Of a DNA stretch of 32,966 nt, positions 7,743-16,402 are shown piece by piece; within the stretch, counting starts at the first letter, position 1; each line of letters starts with the position of its first letter. The notes beneath the pieces are model-generated. The model was given only the letters and a program-made list of their open reading frames with translations, ran no database searches and was not told the DNA's origin. Made by a program: the position numbers and the translations under genes. Source of the DNA: Clostridium tagluense (GTDB lineage: Bacteria > Bacillota > Clostridia > Clostridiales > Clostridiaceae); NCBI RefSeq assembly GCF_003865095.1, contig NZ_BHYK01000042.1, positions 1-32,966 on the forward strand, written 5' to 3'.

Positions 7743-9023
7743 TCACCCTCTCTGAATTAAATTGCTTATTGGTAATTGAATAACAAATACTGTTCCAAGG
7801 GCTTTGCTATTATCTTGTGCTACTATAGTACCTTTAAGGTTATTTACTACATCTTTTACATAGGGAAGACCCATGCCTGTGGATGGCTTCCCGGAATTAT
7901 CATATTTTGTGGTGTAGCCCGGTTTAAATATAAGCTCTTTTTTATTTTTAGGTATGCCTCCAGCATCATCTGTAACTATAAACTCAATTAATTCACGAGT
8001 TTTACATATAGAAAGTTTAATTGATCCGTCAATTTTTATTGCTTCTACAGAGTTTGACACTAAATTATTAATAATAGAAAGTACTGTGTAGACATGCATT
8101 GGAGGATAAACATCATTAATTACTGAATCGAATTCAATATTTTTATGTAATGAGTAAGAATATTTTTTGTTTGTTTCAAGAATGATACTACTTATTTCAT
8201 CAATTGTCATATAATCAGTAGAATTACCATCAGCTATCATCTTGGATAATCCTGCATAAATCCTTTGGTTGTCTTTTTTTATTTCATGTACCTGACCTGT
8301 AATACCCAACAATTTTTCGCTTAATTCTTTAACATTTAAAATAGTATCCGTATTTAATAGATTTTGGTAGAGAGTGTAACAATCTCTAGTGATATCTTCA
8401 GCATTCTGCAGTGATTTTTTTAATTGAATTGATTCCTCATATAAATTAGAAATCAATAATATCATATGAGAGTTTTGCTTTAGCTGTTTCTCTGCTAAAT
8501 GTTTTGCGCGATTAAGCATAATAATATAAAAGAAACTTAGTGTAAAAAAGCTCCTTATAAAGGATATAATAATAATTTCGCAAATCATAGTGAAATCTAT
8601 CAAGTTTCCTAAAATCAAATGTCTAACTATAAGTTCCATCATGCTAGCAGTCATTTCTATTAAAACTGCAAAAAAACCAATTAATAGAGGGCGATGATGA
8701 ATTTTATTTATCTTTGCTAAATAAAAAAGAAAAGAGTAAGTTACATAATAAAATAGGGAAGAAAAGTGTAATACCAATTCAGAACTAAAATGAAAACTGC
8801 CATTAAAATAAGAATCTAAGGTTATACGAAAGGCAACAACCAGAATACCTACTAAAAAACCTGCTAGAATTGCAGGAATTTTACGAGTCCAAAGCAAAAA
8901 TAAGAAAAATATTGGTATGCCCAGCCCTATTCTAAAACTGCCCTGAAAGGGATAGAACTTGAGTTCACTGGCTAAAGTTACAATGATTGCAATAAAAACA
9001 AGAGTAAAGTAATTATCTTTCAA
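7743..9023 (-). CDS. GlnK (YcbA)-type sensor histidine kinase
   Basis: A 426-residue membrane kinase. The N-terminal half has about six membrane segments (roughly 5-22, 31-46, 50-68, 85-103, 112-132, 145-170) with little extracytoplasmic sequence, so sensing is probably within the membrane or through a partner. A coiled coil (170-235) leads to the phosphoacceptor H246 in the motif VHEIKKDNQR, characteristic of the GlnK/DctS-like kinases. The ATPase domain shows NNLVSNSVEAI (N box), DDAGGIP (G1) and STGMGLPYV (G2). The start is TTG with AAGGGAG about 10 nt upstream. Together with the GlnL-type regulator it should control the divergent glutamate/dicarboxylate symporter, by analogy with glnKL of Bacillus. 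The glutaminase partner found there is absent here. Confidence 0.88.
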   Translation of the reverse strand: MKDNYFTLVFIAIIVTLASELKFYPFQGSFRIGLGIPIFFLFLLWTRKIPAILAGFLVGILVVAFRITLDSYFNGSFHFSSELVLHFSSLFYYVTYSFLFYLAKINKIHHRPLLIGFFAVLIEMTASMMELIVRHLILGNLIDFTMICEIIIISFIRSFFTLSFFYIIMLNRAKHLAEKQLKQNSHMILLISNLYEESIQLKKSLQNAEDITRDCYTLYQNLLNTDTILNVKELSEKLLGITGQVHEIKKDNQRIYAGLSKMIADGNSTDYMTIDEISSIILETNKKYSYSLHKNIEFDSVINDVYPPMHVYTVLSIINNLVSNSVEAIKIDGSIKLSICKTRELIEFIVTDDAGGIPKNKKELIFKPGYTTKYDNSGKPSTGMGLPYVKDVVNNLKGTIVAQDNSKALGTVFVIQLPISNLIQRG

Positions 9024-9074
9024 ATGAATTACACTCCCTTATAAAATTTATTTTTTTAAAAAGTCAGAACAATT

Positions 9075-9110
9075 ATTTTGTAGTTTTGTGTAAGATTATG
9101 TAGTTTTAAT
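9075..9110 (+). promoter_or_regulatory. Direct-repeat candidate binding site for the GlnL-type regulator
   Basis: TGTAGTTTT occurs at 9079-9087 and 9099-9107, exactly 20 bp (two helical turns) apart. The flanks also match (ATTTTGTAGTTTT against ATTATGTAGTTTT). It sits in the 157-bp region between the divergent kinase and symporter genes. TTTTGT-containing direct repeats are what I recall for Bacillus GlnL. No consensus -35 box follows, which fits an activated promoter. Confidence 0.5.
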
Positions 9111-9186
9111 TATACAATCATATCAAGATAAAAAATAGATGAAAGATTAAAATAATATAATTATTAAGGAAAGAGAGGGAATGTTC

Positions 9187-10467
9187 ATGAAGAAAATTAA
9201 ATTTACCCTAGCCATGCAAATTCTTATTGGTCTTATTTTAGGCGTTATTGTAGGAGCTGTATTTTATGGTAATCCAGCAGTATCAACTGTGCTTAAACCA
9301 ATGGGCGATATATTTTTAAGGTTAATTAAAATGATAGTTGTACCAATTGTTTTCTCATCATTAGTTGTAGGTATAGCTGGTGTAGGAGATATAAAGAAAG
9401 TTGGAAAACTTGGTGGTAAAACACTTCTATATTTTGAAGTTATAACTACTGTTGCAATCATTCTGGGTTTATTAATAGGTAATGTATTTCATCCAGGAAC
9501 TGGCATAGATATGCATTCTCTTGTTAAAACAAGTATTTCAAGTTATGTAGATACGGCATCGACTGTTCAACATCACACTTTTGCAGATACCTTTGTAAAT
9601 ATTGTGCCAACTAATATTGTCCAGTCTTTAGCCAGCGGTGATATGCTTTCAATTATTTTCTTTTCAATTATGTTTGGACTCGGAATTGGGGCAATTGGAG
9701 AAAAAGGCAAACCAGTTCTTCATTTTTGTGAAGGAATGGCTCAGGCAATGTTCTGGGTAACTAATCAAATAATGAAGGTTGCACCTTTTGGTGTATTTGC
9801 ATTAATTGGTATAACAGTTTCCAAATTTGGTCTTGCTGCTCTAATTCCACTGGCCAAATTAGCTATAACAACATACGGTGCTATGATATTCTTTGTAATA
9901 GTTATATTGGGATCAGTGGCTAGAATGGTTAATGTAAATATATTTTCCTTTGTAAAACTTTTAAAGGATGAATTAATTTTGGCATATAGTACTGCTAGTT
10001 CTGAAGCAGTTTTACCAAAACTTATGGAGAAAATGGAGAAGTTTGGTTGTCCGAAGGCAATAGCATCCTTTGTAATACCAACAGGATATTCATTTAACCT
10101 AGATGGATCTACTTTATATCAAGCCATAGCAGCGCTCTTCATTGCGCAACTATATGGAATTCACTTACCATTGCTTACACAAATCAATTTAATGGTTGTA
10201 TTAATGCTTACTTCAAAAGGTATAGCGGGAGTTCCAGGAGTATCCTTTGTAGTGCTTTTAGCTACATTAGGTTCTGTAGGTATTCCAGTAGAAGGATTAG
10301 CCTTCATAGCAGGTATAGATCGTATCTTAGATATGGCGAGAACTGCGGTAAATGTAGTTGGTAATTCTCTCGCTTGTGTAATTATATCCAAATGGGAAGG
10401 TCAATATAATCATATAGAAGGAAATGAATATATAGAATCAATGGAGCAAATTGCAGTAAATAGCTAA
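9187..10467 (+). CDS. Glutamate/dicarboxylate:cation symporter (DAACS family, GltP/GltT-like)
   Basis: An integral membrane carrier of about 426 residues that imports glutamate/aspartate or C4-dicarboxylates with H+ or Na+. Family features in order are the N-terminal helix LAMQILIGLILG, GDIFLRLIKMIVVPIVFSSL in TM2, a serine-rich reentrant loop (AYSTASSEAVLPKLM), the VIPTGYSFNLDGSTLY TM7 motif that binds cation and substrate, a second hairpin MLTSKGIAGVPGVSF, and AGIDRILDMARTAVNVVGN in TM8, where the arginine binds the acidic side chain. The ATG at 9181 abuts the GAGAGGGA site, so the ATG at 9187 is the better start. It is divergent from a GlnKL-type system that probably regulates it. Glutamate is the most likely substrate from this context, but dicarboxylate transport cannot be excluded. 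Confidence 0.92.
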   Translation: MKKIKFTLAMQILIGLILGVIVGAVFYGNPAVSTVLKPMGDIFLRLIKMIVVPIVFSSLVVGIAGVGDIKKVGKLGGKTLLYFEVITTVAIILGLLIGNVFHPGTGIDMHSLVKTSISSYVDTASTVQHHTFADTFVNIVPTNIVQSLASGDMLSIIFFSIMFGLGIGAIGEKGKPVLHFCEGMAQAMFWVTNQIMKVAPFGVFALIGITVSKFGLAALIPLAKLAITTYGAMIFFVIVILGSVARMVNVNIFSFVKLLKDELILAYSTASSEAVLPKLMEKMEKFGCPKAIASFVIPTGYSFNLDGSTLYQAIAALFIAQLYGIHLPLLTQINLMVVLMLTSKGIAGVPGVSFVVLLATLGSVGIPVEGLAFIAGIDRILDMARTAVNVVGNSLACVIISKWEGQYNHIEGNEYIESMEQIAVNS

Positions 10468-10483
10468 TCAAATTTAGCAACAC

Positions 10484-10529
10484 AAAAAATAAACCTTGCT
10501 CACTTTTTATGAGTAAGGTTTATTTTTTT
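10484..10529 (+). terminator. Strong terminator after the symporter
   Basis: A stem of about 15 bp (AAATAAACCTTGCTCA with TGAGTAAGGTTTATTT, one G-T pair) and a 7-nt loop are followed by a T run. It directly follows the symporter gene. Confidence 0.88.
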
Positions 10530-10574
10530 GTGTAATACGCTTACAGATTAATACTTTATTTAAATCCACAATAG

Positions 10575-10865
10575 CTGGATTTAAGGGTCTGTGAAATAAT
10601 AGATAAAATTGTTTCAACTGGTGGAAATATGACTGTTGTTATAGATAATTTAGTTAAGGGAAATCTCGTTAAGAGATGTACTGATCCAAAGGATAGACGA
10701 GTTAATTTGATAAGTATTACTATTCAAGAACCCCATTCATTTATGTGTGGGAGTTTCAGTTTAAATGAAAGAGATGCTATGGAAATTGTTGAAGAAGATA
10801 TAAAAATAAAGGCAAAAGTGCTTTCACATTTCATTGTTGTAGAGATGAAAAAGTCTAAAGCGTAA
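10575..10865 (+). pseudogene. MarR-family remnant fused to unrelated sequence
   Basis: Codons from 10575 read LDLRVCEIIDKIVSTGGNMT, then VVIDNLVKGNLVKRCTDPKDRR. This is the recognition helix and wing of a MarR regulator with the D-x-R signature intact. An in-frame TAG stands just upstream and the N-terminal dimerisation part is missing. After VNLISITIQE the sequence stops resembling MarR, and the final 40 residues are not recognisable. An ATG at 10629 could still give a 78-residue peptide, but it has no good ribosome binding site and would lack a dimer interface. It is best read as a decayed, probably recombined gene. It differs in sequence from the MarR at 826-1248. Confidence 0.65.
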
Positions 10866-11116
10866 TATAACGCTATCATTGCTAAAATGTAGTAGATAGT
10901 ATACAAAAATCAAAGGAATGCACATGGTTGTGTCATTCCTTTGAATCTTATTATTTATTATATTTTTTAAGGAGTAATATTAAGTTTATATTTAATTAAA
11001 GGGGGACTTTAATTAAAAAAATCAATTGCTTTCTATGTATTTATAATAACAATTCTATGTGTCATTAGTGTGACAAAATTGAGAATTGTTTGTAAACTAT
11101 AGATTTTAATTTTGAA
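10866..11116. other. Gene-free stretch with two inverted repeats
   Basis: A perfect 10-bp inverted repeat (CAAAGGAATG at 10911 with CATTCCTTTG at 10934) encloses CACA/TGTG and could form a long hairpin, but no T run follows. A second one (ACAATTCT with AGAATTGT, inner TGTCA/TGACA) lies at about 11048-11092. No gene or known RNA was recognised here. Confidence 0.4.
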
Positions 11117-11150
11117 CAAAAAAATAAAATCACAGCTATGGTAGCCTGTG
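11117..11150 (-). terminator. Terminator after ftsH
   Basis: A minus-strand stem CACAG-G-CTA / TAG-CTGTG with a single bulged G is followed by ATTTTATTTTTTT. It lies 12 nt after the ftsH stop codon. Confidence 0.8.
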
Positions 11151-11162
11151 ACATATTATTAA

Positions 11163-12962
11163 TTAGTTTTTTGCAAATATTTCTTGGAAGTCCACTGCTT
11201 CAAGCTTTTCTCGTACTAAAAGCTCTTCCGCAACAGCATTAAGCTTACTTCTATTATCAGTTAGTAGTTTTAATGCTTTTCTATATGATTCATCTATAAG
11301 TTTTTTTATCTCTCCATCAATTTTGTTTAGAGTTTCTTCACTAAAGTTTTTACCTTTACCCATGTCTCTTCCAAGGAATACCTCATCACTGCCTGAACCA
11401 AAAGCAATTGGTCCAAGAGTATCACTCATTCCGTAGTCCATTATCATTTTTCTTGCAATTGAAGTTGCTCTTTCAATATCATTGCTTGCACCAGTACTTA
11501 TATCTCCAATAACTAGTTTTTCTGCAACTCTGCCGCCTAATAGTCCTACAATTTCCTCTTCAAGTCTTGATTTAGACATATATGATCTGTCCTCATCTGG
11601 AAGACTCATAGTATATCCGCCAGCCCTTCCTCTTGGAACTATACTTATCTGGTGAACAGGGTCTGACATCGGAAGTAAATTCATTACAATTGCATGACCT
11701 GCTTCATGATACGCTGTAAGCCTTCTATCGGCTTCGCTTATCACTCTACTTTTCTTTTCAGGTCCAGCAATTATTCTTGTAACTGCTTCTTCAAGTTCAG
11801 CCATTCCTATAAGTTTTTTATCTTTTCGTACAGCTAAAAGTGCTGATTCATTCATTAAGTTTTCAATGTCTGCACCTGTAAATCCAGGTGTTCTTTTTGC
11901 AAGTACGCTAAGCTTAACTTCAGGTTCAAGATGCTTATTTTTAGAATGAACTGCCAAAATTGCTTCACGACCCTTCGTATCAGGAACTCCAACAAATATT
12001 TGTCTGTCAAATCTACCTGGTCTTAGTAGTGCTGGGTCAAGTACATCTGATCTATTTGTAGCTGCAATCATTATTATTCCTTCATTTTCTCCAAAGCCAT
12101 CCATTTCGACTAACAGTTGGTTTAATGTCTGCTCTCGTTCATCATTTCCTCCACCAACGCCTGCACCCCTTTGTCTTCCTACAGCGTCAATTTCATCTAT
12201 AAAAATTATACAAGGCGAGTTCTTTTTTGCCTGATCAAATAAATCTCGCACTCTGGAAGCTCCAACGCCTACAAACATTTCTACAAAATCTGAACCCGAG
12301 ATGCTGAAAAATGGGACTCCAGCCTCTCCTGAAATAGCTCTTGCAAGAAGTGTCTTACCAGTTCCTGGTGGGCCCACAAGTAAAACTCCCTTTGGTATAC
12401 GAGCACCCATTTCAATGTATCTTTTAGGTTGCTTTAGAAAATCCACTATTTCGGCAAGTTCAGCTTTTTCTTCATCTGCTCCTGCAACATCATTAAAACT
12501 AACTTTTTTCGCGGTAGGATCAGCAAGTTTTGCTTTGCTTTTACCAAACTTCATTACACCGCCACTTCCACCGGCGCCCTTGGATTGTTTCAGGAATATA
12601 AATCCAAAGCCTACAAGCATTAATACGAATAGTAAATTAGGCAAAAACTGTAACCACATTAACATACCGGATGGTGCTAGGTATGTTTCGGAAACCGGTG
12701 GATTTTTTGGATGATCTTTAATAAACTGAAATAATCTAGCAGATGGAACAATGGTTTTATATGTAGTTCCATTTTTTAAAGTTCCAGAGACTGACATCTG
12801 ATCATCTTCCACCACGAAGCTTTTTATAGTGTTATTTGTCCAATTGGTTTGAAATTGATTAAAATTAATAATTGTTGAATTCTGATTTGTTTTAGAAAAC
12901 ATAAATACTGCGATAATAGCAAGGATTATAGCCCAAACAGCAATACTTGATTTCTTTTTCAT
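11163..12962 (-). CDS. ftsH: ATP-dependent zinc metalloprotease FtsH
   Basis: A 599-residue membrane-anchored AAA+ protease that forms hexamers and degrades misfolded membrane proteins and selected soluble regulators. TM1 (8-23) and TM2 (about 102-124) flank an extracytoplasmic domain of about 75 residues. The AAA domain has Walker A GPPGTGKT (197-204), the pore loop FVGVG (230-234), Walker B IIFIDEID (252-259), and the second region of homology with ATNR and RPGRFDR. The peptidase domain has the zinc motif HEAGH (419-423) and the third ligand aspartate in [11 protein letters not shown] (D495). The C-terminus is short and lacks the long acidic tail seen in some FtsH proteins. All catalytic residues are intact. 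The ATG follows GAGAGGTGAT. It is monocistronic: a terminator follows and a divergent TetR gene lies upstream. The usual tilS-hpt neighbourhood is absent. Confidence 0.97.
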   Translation of the reverse strand: MKKKSSIAVWAIILAIIAVFMFSKTNQNSTIINFNQFQTNWTNNTIKSFVVEDDQMSVSGTLKNGTTYKTIVPSARLFQFIKDHPKNPPVSETYLAPSGMLMWLQFLPNLLFVLMLVGFGFIFLKQSKGAGGSGGVMKFGKSKAKLADPTAKKVSFNDVAGADEEKAELAEIVDFLKQPKRYIEMGARIPKGVLLVGPPGTGKTLLARAISGEAGVPFFSISGSDFVEMFVGVGASRVRDLFDQAKKNSPCIIFIDEIDAVGRQRGAGVGGGNDEREQTLNQLLVEMDGFGENEGIIMIAATNRSDVLDPALLRPGRFDRQIFVGVPDTKGREAILAVHSKNKHLEPEVKLSVLAKRTPGFTGADIENLMNESALLAVRKDKKLIGMAELEEAVTRIIAGPEKKSRVISEADRRLTAYHEAGHAIVMNLLPMSDPVHQISIVPRGRAGGYTMSLPDEDRSYMSKSRLEEEIVGLLGGRVAEKLVIGDISTGASNDIERATSIARKMIMDYGMSDTLGPIAFGSGSDEVFLGRDMGKGKNFSEETLNKIDGEIKKLIDESYRKALKLLTDNRSKLNAVAEELLVREKLEAVDFQEIFAKN

Positions 12963-13080
12963 CAGAGATCACCTCTCTTTCTCAATATATACTTAACTTT
13001 TTTAGGTTCTTAGTCTTTCACTTATTATATACTTAAGCCTACTAAAATTCTATTAATTTCATAATAGGCTCTATAATCTC

Positions 13081-13108
13081 ATTATATTAAATAATAGTTT
13101 CCATCAAA
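13081..13108 (-). promoter_or_regulatory. Possible ftsH promoter
   Basis: On the minus strand TTTGAT, 16 bp and TATAAT lie about 120 nt before the ftsH ATG. The rest of the 320-bp gap to the TetR gene is AT-rich, with a weak GCCTA/TAGGC inverted repeat near 13038-13069. No CIRCE element was seen. Confidence 0.4.
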
Positions 13109-13224
13109 GGCATTTTTAAAATATCATAAATCTACAACTCCTCGATTTTTATCCTTTATAAATCAGAGTATATCATAGCAAATAATAAAACACAACAGTT
13201 TCAAAACTATTATGTTCAGTTATG

Positions 13225-13253
13225 TTGAAAAGATGTTTACAGTGTGATATATT
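13225..13253 (+). promoter_or_regulatory. Promoter of the TetR-family gene
   Basis: TTGAAA, a 17-bp spacer and TATATT lie 30 nt before the ATG. The upstream sequence has short TATGTT repeats that might serve as operator half-sites, but no clean palindrome is visible. Confidence 0.55.
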
Positions 13254-13282
13254 TATGGAAAGCAGAAAATGGAGGCTAGGGG

Positions 13283-13921
13283 ATGGATATAATAAATAAA
13301 TCCGATTTCATTGAAAATTTTGAAGGAAAAGTCCCAGGTAAGATTGGAAGACCTGTAGATAAACGGCGTGATGTCGCTATTCTAAAAGCTGCTTTGGATC
13401 TGGTAGCGGAGCAGGGGTATGAGTGCGTCACCATGGATTCTATTGCATTAAGGGCCCATGCCGGAAAAGCTACATTATACCGCAGATGGAAATCTAAACC
13501 CTATCTTATAGCAGAAGCCATAAGGTTCATGATGCCTTGTGAGCAGAAGGTTGATATGGAGCGCTGCAGAGACAATTTAAGAGATTATTTGTGTGAATCA
13601 CTTAGCATATATTTCGGGATAAAAGACGAGGTCAGGCAAAAAGTAATGCTGTCCATTGCAACAGCAATAAGCAGAGATAAATTATTATCCGAAGCTATTA
13701 ACTTGGATTGCATAACGGATCAAACATGTATATTTAGTGATGCCATAGAGTGTGCCATAAATAAGAAGTTAGACAAGGAGCAATTGAAACTTCTTGCAGA
13801 TGTTGGCCCAGCATTATTATTTTATCAACTCATAATTACTGGCAAACCCATTAAAATGAGCTATGTAGAACATATTGTTGATAATTTAATAATTCCACTT
13901 ATAGAACTGAATAAAAAATGA
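13283..13921 (+). CDS. TetR/AcrR-family transcriptional regulator
   Basis: A 212-residue regulator. After an N-terminal extension, the helix-turn-helix domain spans about 25-75: AILKAALDLVAEQGYECVTM, then IALRAHAGKATLYRRWKSKP, the classic TetR recognition pattern. The remaining helical C-terminal domain, which should bind the effector and dimerise, is not specific enough to name a ligand. The ATG is preceded by GGAGG. No efflux pump or enzyme follows directly: the next 230 bp are non-coding or remnant, so its target may be lost, distant, or only itself. Base composition is slightly richer in G+C than the surroundings, which may point to separate acquisition. Confidence 0.9.
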   Translation: MDIINKSDFIENFEGKVPGKIGRPVDKRRDVAILKAALDLVAEQGYECVTMDSIALRAHAGKATLYRRWKSKPYLIAEAIRFMMPCEQKVDMERCRDNLRDYLCESLSIYFGIKDEVRQKVMLSIATAISRDKLLSEAINLDCITDQTCIFSDAIECAINKKLDKEQLKLLADVGPALLFYQLIITGKPIKMSYVEHIVDNLIIPLIELNKK

Positions 13922-13999
13922 AAAACTCATGTTGCTTTTCTATAATTCATTCAAGTTTATCGGTTGTATGATACGGCCTTATCCTCATTTGCATCATAA

Positions 14000-14143
14000 A
14001 GGTATAGAGATAATTTAGATGATTCATTAGGGTATGGAGAAACTTTAGAAAGCAAATTAAGATTCATAGTGCATGAGTTAAGGAAATTAAAAGTTAAATT
14101 AGTAGATAAATATTTTCAAGGGAATATAAGTAAATATTTTTAA
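14000..14143 (+). other. Possible remnant of a coding sequence
   Basis: An open frame of 47 codons without a start codon ends in TAA 11 bp before the response regulator gene. It includes ETLESKLRFIVHELRKLKVK, with a helical, coding-like composition. It probably marks the tail of a decayed gene between the TetR and LytTR genes. No family was recognised. Confidence 0.3.
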
Positions 14144-14154
14144 GGGGAAATGTT

Positions 14155-14874
14155 ATGCTTAAGGTAATAATTTGTGAAGATAATGCAGTCCATAGGGACA
14201 GGCTAAACAATCTTATTGAAAATACTATTTTGAGAGAAGAGCTAAACCTGGAAGTAGCAGTTTGCACAGCGAGTCCTGAAGAAGTGATAAGCTATGTGCA
14301 AAAAAATCAAACTGCAGGTATATACTTTTTAGATGTAGATTTGAAAAATAATATAAATGGCATAAGGCTAGGTGAAAAGGTACGGGAAATGGATTCCTTA
14401 GGCTTTATTATATTTGTTACCACTCATTTAGAGATGAGCTATTTAGCATTTAAATATAAGGTGGAGGCTATGGATTATGTAATAAAGGACGAGGAAGATT
14501 TTAAGCATAGGGTTAACAGCTGCATTTTAAAGGCTTATAACACCTATTATAAATCAGAAAATAAAAAGGGATACATATCCATAAAAGATGAATCAAGAAT
14601 AATAAATATAAAGCTTTTTGACATTTTATTTATTGAAACTACAGGAGTAGCTCATAAGATATGTGTGCATGAGGAAGACAGGCAATTTGCCTTTTATGGT
14701 AATCTAAAGGATATTAAGGAAAAGCTTACTCCAAACTTTTACAGGTGTCATAAGTCTTATATTGTTAATAAGGATAAAATCAAAGAAGTGGACAAGAAAA
14801 ATAATAAAATAATAATGGAAAATGGAGAGGAATGTTATGTTTCCTTTAGGTACATGAGGGGGCTTTTAACATGA
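14155..14874 (+). CDS. LytTR-family response regulator (AgrA/VirR type)
   Basis: A 239-residue regulator. The receiver domain (1-125) has the acidic residues E8 and D9 of IICEDN, the phosphoacceptor D60 in the FLDVDL motif typical of AgrA-like proteins, and the T/K switch region (FVTTHLEMSYLAFKYKVEAMDYV). The LytTR DNA-binding domain occupies about 140-238, with ILFIETTGVAHKICVH and a terminal FYRCHKSYIVN segment. The ribosome binding site AGGGGA is at good spacing. The gene overlaps the kinase gene by 4 bp (ATGA), so the pair is translationally coupled. The following ABC transporter genes are the obvious candidate target. Confidence 0.92.
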   Translation: MLKVIICEDNAVHRDRLNNLIENTILREELNLEVAVCTASPEEVISYVQKNQTAGIYFLDVDLKNNINGIRLGEKVREMDSLGFIIFVTTHLEMSYLAFKYKVEAMDYVIKDEEDFKHRVNSCILKAYNTYYKSENKKGYISIKDESRIINIKLFDILFIETTGVAHKICVHEEDRQFAFYGNLKDIKEKLTPNFYRCHKSYIVNKDKIKEVDKKNNKIIMENGEECYVSFRYMRGLLT

Positions 14875-16208
14875 CCTTTGAAACTTTTATAAGAAAAACT
14901 TTAAGTTGTCTGATTATACCATCCTTACTTATGAGCATTTTATGTTGTATTTCTATATATATTTTGAATAAGGAATTTATAGGAAAAGAGGAGATAAGAA
15001 AAATTTTTTTTATTTCTATCATAATAGGAATGCCTATTGGTACTGGTTCTTATCTAATAACTCTTCCTGTACTTTGTATAATTACTATTTTTCAGCTAAG
15101 AAACACTAAAAGTAATATAAAAGCATTGCTAACAATTTATGTGGTTTATTTATTGCATACGCTATACATTTTTGCATATACTTTTTCAGGTAAGAGCTTA
15201 TACAATATACCAATAAGCTACAGCTTTTCAGAATTTTTTATATTGTTGCCGGTGGTTATTTTAAGTTGTTTCATAATAATGAGTGTTGTAAAAAGAAAAA
15301 AAAGTTATAAAGAGCTTACATCAGATCAATTAAGGTTTAGAATGATATTAATTACAAGCATACCTTTGACTTTGATGATATATGGGATTTTTCCTTTTTT
15401 AACAGCTAACACAATAGATAAGGATAAGATAGATTTTATTACAAGTAACTTTATACCAGCAGTATTGCCTTTAATAGCAATTATTCTTATAACTATAATT
15501 GTGTATAACTATGACAAGAGCTTAGAATATAGGGTTAAGCTTAAAAGGGAGACTAAGGAAAAGAAAGAAATAGTGGAATACTCTAATATGATAGAGGAAA
15601 TGTACGGACAAACCAGAAGATTTAAGCACGATTATATGAATATGCTGACTCCTCTTAAAGAATACATAGATAAAGGTGATATAGAAGGATTAAGAGAATT
15701 TTTTTATTGTAATGTTATTGACATGGACAAGGACATAAAGTGGAGTAATAGCAATATTGATAAGCTAAAATACATCAAGGTAGACGGCCTTAAAGCAATA
15801 CTATCTACAAAACTAATAAAGGCAGTAGGACTTAACATTGATATAAAAGTAGAAATAGTTGAAGATATAAAAAATATAGCTATGAACATAATGGATTTAT
15901 GCAGAATCACTGGGATACTGCTAGATAATGCTATTGAAGCTGCACAAAAATGTGAATACCCTAAGCTTTATGTTTGCCTAGTAAACAAAGATAACTACGT
16001 GATCATGGTTATTGAAAATAATTTTTTTGGACAGAAACCTAAGATTTATAATATATATGAAGAGGGCTATTCCACAAATGGAAAAAGACGCGGGCTAGGT
16101 TTATATAGCGTAAAACAAATTATAGATAAAAAATATCATAATGCATTCTTAAACACAAGCATTGAAGGTAATATGTTTGTTCAAGAATTGTGGATAAAAT
16201 ATATTTAA
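14871..16208 (+). CDS. AgrC-like GHKL sensor histidine kinase
   Basis: A 445-residue kinase with six or seven membrane segments in the first 215 residues (about 10-32, 44-75, 86-105, 120-140, 158-180, 192-213). A coiled region leads to the phosphoacceptor H253 in RRFKHDYMNML, the AgrC/VirS-type box. The ATPase domain has LLDNAIEAA (N box) and GLGLYSVKQII (G box). This family usually senses peptides. No peptide precursor or AgrB-like processing gene is nearby. A self-made or host-derived peptide, or an antibiotic handled by the downstream ABC transporter, is possible but unproven. Confidence 0.9.
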   Translation: MTFETFIRKTLSCLIIPSLLMSILCCISIYILNKEFIGKEEIRKIFFISIIIGMPIGTGSYLITLPVLCIITIFQLRNTKSNIKALLTIYVVYLLHTLYIFAYTFSGKSLYNIPISYSFSEFFILLPVVILSCFIIMSVVKRKKSYKELTSDQLRFRMILITSIPLTLMIYGIFPFLTANTIDKDKIDFITSNFIPAVLPLIAIILITIIVYNYDKSLEYRVKLKRETKEKKEIVEYSNMIEEMYGQTRRFKHDYMNMLTPLKEYIDKGDIEGLREFFYCNVIDMDKDIKWSNSNIDKLKYIKVDGLKAILSTKLIKAVGLNIDIKVEIVEDIKNIAMNIMDLCRITGILLDNAIEAAQKCEYPKLYVCLVNKDNYVIMVIENNFFGQKPKIYNIYEEGYSTNGKRRGLGLYSVKQIIDKKYHNAFLNTSIEGNMFVQELWIKYI

Positions 16209-16209
16209 A

Positions 16210-16235
16210 AAGTATCCTATGTGGATGCTTTTTTT
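16210..16235 (+). terminator. Terminator between kinase and ABC genes
   Basis: The stem AAGTATCC/GGATGCTT with one G-T pair and a 5-nt loop is followed by TTTTT. It starts 2 nt after the kinase stop, so the ABC genes probably have their own, possibly LytTR-controlled, promoter. Confidence 0.75.
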
Positions 16236-16264
16236 ATGTGCTAAAAAATTTATATAGTTTTCAT

Positions 16265-16290
16265 AGCCGTTAACTTTTTAAGCCTTAACG
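16265..16290 (+). promoter_or_regulatory. Candidate regulator site before the ABC genes
   Basis: AGCCGTTAAC and AGCCTTAACG stand 16 bp apart, also giving an inverted pair CGTTAA/TTAACG. This is the only structured motif in the 194-bp gap before the ABC ATPase gene. It could be the LytTR target, but the spacing is shorter than the 20-22 bp usual for such repeats. Confidence 0.25.
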
Positions 16291-16402
16291 TAAAAATATT
16301 TTTTTTTATGAAGGATTAAATGTCACTTAGGAAGAGCTAAGCAATATAGGACTAAAAGATTGGTAATATATAATCATCAAGGAGAAATGGAGTTGATTAT
16401 AT

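Noticed and set aside
10911-10943. Perfect 10-bp inverted repeat as a terminator
   Set aside because: No T run follows on either strand, so it is described only as an inverted repeat.
12301-12714. Plus-strand open frame of 137 codons opposite ftsH
   Set aside because: It is antisense to the conserved AAA domain, has proline- and serine-rich shadow composition and has no start signals.
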